Source of the DNA: an uncultured bacterium
GTDB lineage: Bacteria > Bacillota > Clostridia > Oscillospirales > Butyricicoccaceae
Assembly: GCA_905215125.1 (NCBI GenBank)
Contig: CAJMOV010000031.1
Span: 1-11,990, forward strand
Direction: 5' to 3'
Length of the DNA stretch: 11,990 bases
In this document: positions 1 to 5,088 of the stretch, one piece after another
How the letters are laid out: each line of letters begins with the position of its first letter
Position numbering within the stretch: position 1 is the stretch's first letter
The notes under the pieces: model-generated
What the model saw: the letters and a program-made list of their open reading frames with translations, nothing else
What the model was told of the DNA's origin: nothing
The model's database searches: none
Translations under genes and position numbers: made by a program

Positions 1-834
1 CTGCTTATCACAGATTACAGTTCCAGCGTCTTTGAGGCAGCAATCCTTGAATTACCAATGCTTTTCTACTCCCTGGGCCTTCTCATGACGATGGGACCAA
101 TGGGGGAGATGACTTCACCTGAAACACAGGACTACATTGAAGAAACGGCGGAAGCGCCCGTTTATTTTGAAAAATACGGCAACACGCTTATCCTGATGTA
201 TCACACCCTGGTGGAAAGCGGCGAACCGACGGCTGAGCAGAACAGCCTTTACACTACAGCCGAAAAGCTGGGTGAGGATATCGACGCGCTGCATGCCGCC
301 GGGTATCAGTCCTTGTCGCTGCTGCGCTACCGTATGGGCCTGTTTGATCCGCAGCAGAAATATTATATCCTGACCTTTGACGACGGCTACGAGTCCAATT
401 ACACCGTCGCCTATCCTGTTTTGCAGGAAAAGGGAGTGTATGCCGACATCTTTGCCAACACCGAGATGATGGACAAGGCCGGCCACCTGACCTGGGACAT
501 GTGCCGTGAAATGGAGCGGTCGGGGCTGGTGCATATCTATTCCCACCTCAACATTCACACGGCGGCGACGACGCTGTCGCCCGAAGAGCAGCGCATGTGG
601 CTGGAGCAGTCGATGCAGGCCATCGAACGCGAGCTGGGCGAGCGTGCCGTCTGGGGCATGTCCTACCCGTACGGCGATTACGACAAGCCGGTATTCGACC
701 TTTACCGCAGCATGGGGGCAAGCTTTCAGCTGGTTCAGGGGATAAAGTTTGAAGACCCTGAGCTGCTGGTGCGCGTCAATGTGCCGTATGACGCCGACAT
801 GGATGAGATTATCGAGACGGCCGCCCACAACTGA
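1..834 (+). CDS. Polysaccharide deacetylase (NodB fold), 5'-partial, in frame with a TagF-like glycerophosphotransferase end
   Basis: The open frame enters from the left edge and stops at 832-834. From the ATG at 58 it would give 258 residues. Numbered from there, the NodB deacetylase motifs are clear: TFDDGY near 106-111 with the catalytic/metal Asp pair, SHLNIH with His163 and His167 (metal ligands), and SYPYGDYD near 202-209. An upstream LILMYHTL strand is typical of the fold. The family removes acetyl groups from cell-wall or exported polysaccharides. The codons before 58 (1-57) read LLITDYSSSVFEAAILELP, and residues MLFYS follow, which is the C-terminal signature of CDP-glycerol glycerophosphotransferases (TagB/TagF). 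The gene may therefore be a fusion whose true start lies outside the window. The ATG at 58 has no close Shine-Dalgarno sequence, which also argues against it as the start. A DUF896 gene follows after 14 bases. The deacetylase call is firm; the start and the fusion are uncertain. Confidence 0.82.
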   Translation: MLITDYSSSVFEAAILELPMLFYSLGLLMTMGPMGEMTSPETQDYIEETAEAPVYFEKYGNTLILMYHTLVESGEPTAEQNSLYTTAEKLGEDIDALHAAGYQSLSLLRYRMGLFDPQQKYYILTFDDGYESNYTVAYPVLQEKGVYADIFANTEMMDKAGHLTWDMCREMERSGLVHIYSHLNIHTAATTLSPEEQRMWLEQSMQAIERELGERAVWGMSYPYGDYDKPVFDLYRSMGASFQLVQGIKFEDPELLVRVNVPYDADMDEIIETAAHN

Positions 835-848
835 AAGGGGAAAGCACG

Positions 849-1073
849 ATGGAGCAAGAGAAAATCGCCCGTATCAATTTCCTTGCAAAAAAGGCTAAAA
901 CGGACGAGGGCCTGACCCGTGAGGAAGCGCAGGAGCAGCATGCGCTGCGCCAGGAATACCTCGATGAAATCCGATTCAGCCTGACCAGCACGCTGGACAA
1001 CACCTATATTCAGGACGAGCACGGAAACAGACGCAGGCTGGAACGAAAAAAAACGGACAGCCACAATAGCTGA
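849..1073 (+). CDS. DUF896 (YnzC-like) small cytoplasmic protein
   Basis: This 74-residue protein matches the DUF896 pattern. The N-terminus reads KIARINFLAKKAKTDEGLT, then EEAQEQHALRQEYLDEIR, then a short region ending LDNTYIQDEHG and a basic, polar tail. The family is common in Firmicutes. B. subtilis YnzC is a small helical hairpin protein, and the molecular role is not established. No membrane segment or signal peptide is visible, so it should be cytoplasmic. The ATG at 849 follows an AAAGGGGAAA Shine-Dalgarno stretch. The gene lies 14 bases after the deacetylase stop and is probably co-transcribed with it. A strong terminator follows within about 10 bases. Confidence 0.9.
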   Translation: MEQEKIARINFLAKKAKTDEGLTREEAQEQHALRQEYLDEIRFSLTSTLDNTYIQDEHGNRRRLERKKTDSHNS

Positions 1074-1083
1074 ATGCAAATGG

Positions 1084-1113
1084 GCCCCGCTGGTTTCGGC
1101 GGGGCTGTTTTTT
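1084..1113 (+). terminator. Rho-independent terminator after the DUF896 gene
   Basis: A perfect 7-bp GC stem, GCCCCGC (1084-1090) with GCGGGGC (1099-1105), encloses an 8-base loop and is followed by a T-rich run at 1106-1113. It ends the deacetylase-DUF896 transcript. Confidence 0.9.
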
Positions 1114-1189
1114 CATACTTGCCCGGAGAGCTGGGGCCGTCGCGGGGGACGCCCGCTTTGCTGGCAGACGACCCTGCCGCCCGGCAAGA

Positions 1190-1223
1190 CAAAAGGAAGC
1201 CGCCGCAGCCGTTAGGCCGCGAC
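1190..1223 (-). terminator. Probable terminator for the minus-strand small gene
   Basis: Read on the minus strand, GTCGCGGCC (1223-1215) pairs with GGCTGCGGC (1210-1202) around a TAAC loop. The stem is 9 bp including G-T pairs. The pyrimidine-rich stretch that follows (about 1201-1190) contains TTCC and TTTTG. It lies about 60 bases after the stop of the gene at 1281-1493. The T run is interrupted, so confidence is moderate. Confidence 0.6.
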
Positions 1224-1280
1224 ATTTTCCTTTCAGCATTGATCCTCCGCCCTCTATGCCGCGGCGACGTGCGCGCCATA

Positions 1281-1493
1281 TTACAGCGCCTGAAGCCGCT
1301 GGAGCACCCGGTCGATTTTTTGCTGGGGAACCCTGCCGCGCACATGTCCCAGCACGCGGTTTAAGCTCATACCGCGCGCCATGCGCACCATAGGGCTATT
1401 CAGCACGCCGGGAAATTCTTCATTAAAGATACGCCGTGCGGCCGGGATTTGCAGCAGCTGCCCGACGGTAATACGCCCGTTTTGCAGATCCAA
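1281..1493 (-). CDS. Small orphan protein of unknown function (70 aa)
   Basis: I judge this a real gene although I do not recognise the family. It opens with TTG (1493-1491), preceded by a perfect AGGAGG (1506-1501) at 7-base spacing. The protein has an ITVGQLLQIPAARRIF segment, then FPGVLNSPMVRMARGMSLNRVL, then VPQQKIDRVLQRLQAL. The pattern is two or three amphipathic helices rich in Leu, Arg and Gln, with no Cys and no membrane segment. It resembles short helical domains found alone or at protein ends in Clostridia, but I cannot name one. A possible promoter lies at 1549-1578 and a terminator at 1190-1223, so it appears to be a single-gene transcript. It points away from the hydrogenase operon. 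Confidence 0.75.
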   Translation of the reverse strand: MDLQNGRITVGQLLQIPAARRIFNEEFPGVLNSPMVRMARGMSLNRVLGHVRGRVPQQKIDRVLQRLQAL

Positions 1494-1519
1494 GGGATCA
1501 CCTCCTGCTTTTGCTTGTG

Positions 1520-1535
1520 GGCCGCCCGGGCGGCC
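1520..1535. repeat. Perfect 16-bp GC palindrome in the 5' leader of the small minus-strand gene
   Basis: GGCCGCCCGGGCGGCC is fully self-complementary and can form a 6-bp hairpin with a CCGG loop. On the plus strand it is followed by TTTTTCCTTTT (1536-1546), so it has the shape of a terminator for transcripts coming from the left. On the minus strand it lies between the predicted promoter and the Shine-Dalgarno of the gene at 1281-1493, so it would be a 5'-UTR stem. Confidence 0.6.
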
Positions 1536-1548
1536 TTTTTCCTTTTCT

Positions 1549-1578
1549 ATTGTATGCGCAAAAGGTATGCTTTGTCAT
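1549..1578 (-). promoter_or_regulatory. Candidate sigma-A promoter for the minus-strand small gene
   Basis: On the minus strand, ATGACA (1578-1573) and TACAAT (1554-1549) are separated by 18 bases. Each box differs from consensus at one position. Transcription would start near 1542, about 50 bases before the TTG start, and the palindrome at 1520-1535 would lie inside the leader. Confidence 0.45.
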
Positions 1579-1689
1579 CTGCCTGCATATCCATCATGGG
1601 ACGGGCCCCTGCTGGTAATGGCCGCAGAAATCATCGAACAGTTAGGGAAATACAAAATAAATCCGTATATTTTTATCGAATGACGAAAA

Positions 1690-1738
1690 TTTTTTTTGAG
1701 AAAACGGGCAAAAACATACTTTTTTACAGGATTTTTTT
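1690..1738. other. Phased A/T tracts (probable curved DNA) upstream of the hydrogenase promoter
   Basis: Five tracts follow one another: T8 at 1690-1697, A4 at 1701-1704, A5 at 1710-1714, T6 at 1720-1725 and T7 at 1732-1738. Their centres are about 9-12 bases apart, close to one helical turn. They end about 35 bases before the -10 box at 1773. Such arrays bend DNA and can act as upstream promoter elements. Confidence 0.55.
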
Positions 1739-1749
1739 CGTTTGCCCCC

Positions 1750-1778
1750 TAGCATAATGTCAAAGAATGGTGTATAAT
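1750..1778 (+). promoter_or_regulatory. Likely promoter of the hydrogenase operon
   Basis: A consensus TATAAT lies at 1773-1778, 61 bases before the first ATG at 1840. The expected -35 position (about 1750-1755) reads TAGCAT, which is weak. The promoter may therefore depend on the A/T-rich upstream tracts or an activator. Start of transcription is expected near 1785. Confidence 0.5.
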
Positions 1779-1790
1779 CATTTCGATTTA

Positions 1791-1808
1791 TTGTTTATTT
1801 TTTGACAG
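1791..1808. promoter_or_regulatory. Possible Rex (NADH/NAD+ redox repressor) operator
   Basis: TTGTTTA (1791-1797), a 4-base spacer and TTGACAG (1802-1808) resemble the clostridial Rex consensus TTGTTAA-N4-TTAACAA, with 11 of 14 arm positions matching. The site lies just downstream of the predicted start of transcription, where a repressor would block the polymerase. The two arms match each other only partly, so this is a candidate only. Confidence 0.35.
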
Positions 1809-1839
1809 CGCAGGCTTGAAGGAAAGAAGGAGGGCACTT

Positions 1840-2334
1840 ATGGCAAAGAAAAAGACCGTTGTTCCTTTCAACGGCACAAAGGAACAGGAAGCGCAGCTTG
1901 CTGCCGTGATTGAGAAAAACAAAAACGTCCCCGGCGCGCTGATGCCTGTACTGCAGGAAGCCCAGCAGATTTACGGCTACCTGCCCATCGAGGTACAGAT
2001 TATGATAGCCGAGGGCATGGGCGTATCGCTGTCCGAGGTGTATGGCGTCGTCACCTTTTATTCGCAGTTCTCCCTCAACCCCAAGGGGCAGTACCCCATC
2101 GGCGTCTGTCTGGGCACGGCGTGCTATGTCAAGGGCGCTCAGGCCATTTTGGATCGCATCCAGCGCAAGCTGGGCATCGAGGTCGGCGGCGTGACGCCCG
2201 ACGGCCGTTTTTCGCTGGAAGCGACCCGCTGTGTCGGCGCGTGCGGCCTGGCCCCCGTCTTTACCATCGGCGATGATGTGTACGGTAAGCTATCCCCCGA
2301 GGAAGCGGAAGCCGTCCTGGCCAAATATCAATAA
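1840..2334 (+). CDS. hndA: NuoE-like [2Fe-2S] subunit of bifurcating-type [FeFe] hydrogenase (HndA/HydC)
   Basis: This 164-residue cytoplasmic protein is a NuoE-type thioredoxin-like [2Fe-2S] subunit. An N-terminal helical bundle (about 15-80) includes ALMPVLQEAQQIYGYLP and EVYGVVTFYSQF. The ferredoxin domain carries Cys90 and Cys95 (C-x4-C) plus Cys131 and Cys135 (C-x3-C), the full ligand set. In HndABCD/HydABC complexes this subunit passes electrons next to the flavin-bearing NuoF-like subunit. The start is placed at ATG 1840 because AAGGAGGG (1827-1834) sits five bases upstream; an in-frame TTG at 1816 would lie ahead of that site and is less likely. It is the first gene of the operon, and the next gene begins six bases after its stop. 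Confidence 0.93.
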   Translation: MAKKKTVVPFNGTKEQEAQLAAVIEKNKNVPGALMPVLQEAQQIYGYLPIEVQIMIAEGMGVSLSEVYGVVTFYSQFSLNPKGQYPIGVCLGTACYVKGAQAILDRIQRKLGIEVGGVTPDGRFSLEATRCVGACGLAPVFTIGDDVYGKLSPEEAEAVLAKYQ

Positions 2335-2340
2335 GCCGGG

Positions 2341-2886
2341 ATGAACGACCTGTCCCTTCACGCGCTGGATGTAGCGCAGAATTCGGTGACTGCGGGCGCA
2401 GGATGCGTGCGCATCGCCATTCTGGACGACGCCGGCGGTATGCGCACGTTCCGTATCGAGGATGACGGCTGCGGCATGGACGAGGCCCTGCTGCGCGCCG
2501 TGACGTCTCCCTTTACTACCACGCGCACGACGCGCAGGGTGGGGCTGGGCATACCGCTGCTCAAAATGGCGGCTGAAATGACGGGCGGCAGCCTGCGCAT
2601 CGAAAGCGCGCCGGGCAGGGGGACAAGGCTGACCGCCGCCTTTGACACCCGCAGCGTCGACTGCCCGCCGCTGGGCGATATGGGGGGAACCATGCAGCTG
2701 CTCATCGGGCAGCGGCCCGACATCCGCTTTGTGTACGACAGGCAGGCCCCCGGCGGCCGCTTTACGCTGGATACTGACGAGCTGCGGCGCGAGCTGGACG
2801 GCGTCCCGCTCGACTGCCCCGAGGTGCTCGGTTTTATCCAGCAGTTTGTGTCAGACAATGAAAAGGAACTAATGGAGGTGCGATAA
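2341..2886 (+). CDS. Small stand-alone GHKL-type ATP-binding protein (HATPase_c) in the hydrogenase operon
   Basis: The first ~101 residues form a GHKL (histidine kinase-type) ATP-binding domain. The N box is in ALDVAQNSV (Asn14), the G1 box is DDGCGMD (41-47), a G2 box is VGLGI (67-71) followed by PLLK, and GRGTRL (92-97) closes the fold. No HisKA helix with a phosphoacceptor His, no receiver domain and no membrane segment is present. It therefore cannot be a classical sensor kinase by itself. The C-terminal ~80 residues (LLIGQRPDIRFVYDRQ onward) do not match a domain I recognise. It begins six bases after hndA without a clear Shine-Dalgarno, which suggests coupled translation, and ends three bases before hndB. 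Similar ATPases are known in clostridial hydrogenase operons. Its role, whether in assembly, phosphorylation or regulation, is not clear. Confidence 0.88.
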   Translation: MNDLSLHALDVAQNSVTAGAGCVRIAILDDAGGMRTFRIEDDGCGMDEALLRAVTSPFTTTRTTRRVGLGIPLLKMAAEMTGGSLRIESAPGRGTRLTAAFDTRSVDCPPLGDMGGTMQLLIGQRPDIRFVYDRQAPGGRFTLDTDELRRELDGVPLDCPEVLGFIQQFVSDNEKELMEVR

Positions 2887-2889
2887 ACG

Positions 2890-3258
2890 ATGAAATCCCT
2901 TGCTGAGCTCAGAGCCATCCGCGAGAAAGCAAAAGACAGCGTCATCATGCGCCGCGAAAACCCCAACAACATCCGTGTCGTCGTCGGTATGGCGACCTGC
3001 GGCATCGCCGCCGGAGCCCGTCCCGTTCTTCAGGCATTTTTGGAGGAGACCAATAAACGCAGCTTAAATAACGTCGTCGTCACCCAGACCGGCTGCATCG
3101 GCCTGTGCCGCTTAGAGCCCATCGTAGAGGTTTACGTCCCCGGCCAGGAAAAGGTCACCTATGTCAAAATGACACCGGAAAAGGTGGGCAAAATTGTCGC
3201 GGATCATATTGTCAACGGCGTCGTTGTCGATGAATATACCATCGGCAGCGCGCAATAG
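2890..3258 (+). CDS. hndB: HndB-like small (2Fe-2S) ferredoxin-domain protein
   Basis: This 122-residue thioredoxin-like ferredoxin resembles the HndB subunit of NADP-/NAD-linked [FeFe] hydrogenases (HndABCD). A basic N-terminal helix (about 1-27) precedes VVVGMATCGIAAGARP (Cys37). Then come TQTGCIGLCRLEP (Cys69, Cys73), VEVYVPG and VTYVKMTPEKV. Only three cysteines are present in the whole protein: the first half has one where the related NuoF N-terminal domain has C-x4-C. Either the cluster uses a non-Cys or foreign fourth ligand, or it is absent. The start has GGAGGTG at 2874-2880, inside the end of the upstream gene. The next gene starts 11 bases downstream. It should be a soluble component of the hydrogenase complex. 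Confidence 0.9.
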   Translation: MKSLAELRAIREKAKDSVIMRRENPNNIRVVVGMATCGIAAGARPVLQAFLEETNKRSLNNVVVTQTGCIGLCRLEPIVEVYVPGQEKVTYVKMTPEKVGKIVADHIVNGVVVDEYTIGSAQ

Positions 3259-3269
3259 GGGGGAACGGC

Positions 3270-5069
3270 ATGGAATTGTATAGAGCACATGTACTTATCT
3301 GCGGCGGCACCGGCTGCACCGCGTCGGGCAGCGCAAAGCTGATCGAAACCATGGAGAGCGAGCTGGCTAAACAGGGCATTGACAAGGAGGTCAAGGTCGT
3401 GCGCACCGGCTGCTTCGGCCTGTGCGCCCTCGGCCCCATTATGATTGTCTACCCTGAAGGCAGCTTTTACAGCCATATTACGGAGGAGGACATCCCCGAA
3501 ATCGTTTCCGAGCACCTGGTCAAGGGGCGCATTGTCGCCCGCCTTTTGTATCAGGAGACCATTCACCCGGAGGACAATACCATCCGCAGCTTAAACCACA
3601 CCAAGTTTTACGAAAAGCAGATGCGCGTCGCGCTGCGCAACTGCGGCGTCATCAACCCGGAAAATATTGAGGAGTATATCGCCGTCGACGGGTATGAGGC
3701 CCTCGGCCGCGTCCTGACTGAAATGACGCCCGAGCAGACCATCGACGTCGTCAAGCGCAGCGGCTTGCGCGGCCGCGGCGGCGCGGGCTTCCCCACCGGC
3801 AAGAAGTGGGAGTTTGCAGCGGCTTCCCCCGGCCCGGTCAAATACGTCTGCTGCAACGCCGACGAGGGCGACCCCGGCGCTTTTATGGACCGCTCGGTGC
3901 TGGAGGGCGACCCCCATGCCATCATCGAGGCCATGGCCATCGCCGGCTACGCCATCGGCGCCCATCAGGGGTACATCTACGTCCGTGCCGAATACCCCAT
4001 CGCCATCCACCGCCTGGAGGTAGCCATCGGCCAGGCGCGGGAATACGGCTTTTTGGGCAAGGACATCTTCGGCAGCGGGTTTGATTTTGACATCGAGCTG
4101 CGCTTCGGCGCCGGCGCCTTTGTCTGCGGCGAAGAAACCGCCCTTATGACGTCTATCGAGGGCTGCCGCGGCGAGCCGCGCGTCCGCCCGCCCTTCCCTG
4201 CCGTCAAGGGCCTGTTCGGCAAGCCGACGGTGCTCAACAACGTCGAGACCTATGCCAATATTCCACAGATTTTCGTCAAGGGGCCGGAATGGTTTGCCTC
4301 CATCGGCACGGAGAAGTCCCACGGTACCAAGGTTTTCGCGCTGGTCGGCAAAATCACCAACACCGGACTGGTTGAAATCCCCATGGGCACGACGCTGCGC
4401 GAGATCATCGAGGAAATCGGCGGCGGCATCCCCAACGGCAAGAAATTCAAGGCGGCCCAGACGGGCGGGCCCTCCGGCGGGTGCATCCCGGCCAGCTTAA
4501 TTGACACCCCCATCGACTATGACAACCTCATCGCCATCGGGTCGATGATGGGATCCGGCGGCCTCATCGTCATGGACGAGGACACCTGCATGGTCGACAT
4601 CGCCAAGTTCTTCCTGGAGTTTACCGTTGACGAAAGCTGCGGCAAGTGTACCGCCTGCCGCATCGGCACCCGCCGCCTGCACGAGATGCTGGAGAAAATC
4701 ACGTCGGGCAACGCCGAGATGAGCGACCTGGACGAGATGGAGGAGCTGTGCTACTACATCAAGGAAAATTCGCTGTGCGGCCTGGGGCAGACGGCGCCCA
4801 ACCCCGTTCTGTCCACCCTGCGCTACTTCCGCGACGAATACGAAGCGCACATCAAGGACAAGCGCTGCCCCGCCGGCGTGTGCAAAAAGCTCATCGGCTA
4901 TGAAATCCTGGCCGACAAATGCAAGGGCTGCACCGCCTGCGCCCGCGTCTGCCCGGTCGGCGCCATTTCCGGCCAGGTCAAGGGGGCGCACGCCATCGAC
5001 AAGCAGAAGTGCATCAAGTGCGGCGCCTGCATTGAAAAGTGTAAGTTCGGCGCTATCGTGAAAAAGTAA
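3270..5069 (+). CDS. hndC: NuoF-like NADH-binding flavin/FeS subunit of [FeFe] hydrogenase (HndC/HydB)
   Basis: The 599-residue protein has the full domain order of HydB/HndC. The N-terminal thioredoxin-like [2Fe-2S] domain carries Cys11, Cys16, Cys48 and Cys52. The NuoF flavin/NADH core follows, with GLRGRGGAGFPTGKKW from about 165 and CNADEGDPGAFMDR. An SLBB-type region comes next, then the NuoF [4Fe-4S] site with Cys457, Cys460, Cys463 and Cys503. Two ferredoxin-type [4Fe-4S] motifs lie at the C-terminus (Cys551/554/557/561 and Cys581/584/587/591). In characterised complexes this subunit binds FMN and NAD(H) and is the site where electrons from NADH and ferredoxin meet. It acts in the cytoplasm. 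The start is supported by a GGGGGGAA Shine-Dalgarno just upstream. hndD follows after 19 bases. No ligand is missing. Confidence 0.96.
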   Translation: MELYRAHVLICGGTGCTASGSAKLIETMESELAKQGIDKEVKVVRTGCFGLCALGPIMIVYPEGSFYSHITEEDIPEIVSEHLVKGRIVARLLYQETIHPEDNTIRSLNHTKFYEKQMRVALRNCGVINPENIEEYIAVDGYEALGRVLTEMTPEQTIDVVKRSGLRGRGGAGFPTGKKWEFAAASPGPVKYVCCNADEGDPGAFMDRSVLEGDPHAIIEAMAIAGYAIGAHQGYIYVRAEYPIAIHRLEVAIGQAREYGFLGKDIFGSGFDFDIELRFGAGAFVCGEETALMTSIEGCRGEPRVRPPFPAVKGLFGKPTVLNNVETYANIPQIFVKGPEWFASIGTEKSHGTKVFALVGKITNTGLVEIPMGTTLREIIEEIGGGIPNGKKFKAAQTGGPSGGCIPASLIDTPIDYDNLIAIGSMMGSGGLIVMDEDTCMVDIAKFFLEFTVDESCGKCTACRIGTRRLHEMLEKITSGNAEMSDLDEMEELCYYIKENSLCGLGQTAPNPVLSTLRYFRDEYEAHIKDKRCPAGVCKKLIGYEILADKCKGCTACARVCPVGAISGQVKGAHAIDKQKCIKCGACIEKCKFGAIVKK

Positions 5070-5088
5070 GGCGGAAAGGAGACATACC

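Noticed and set aside
506..745. Arg/Ser-rich overlapping frame inside the deacetylase
   Set aside because: It is an out-of-frame reading of the deacetylase gene with no ribosome binding site.
3591..4322. A 243-codon minus-strand frame opposite hndC
   Set aside because: The Ala/Asp/Gly-rich translation is typical of antisense of a GC-rich NuoF gene, with no start signal or motif.
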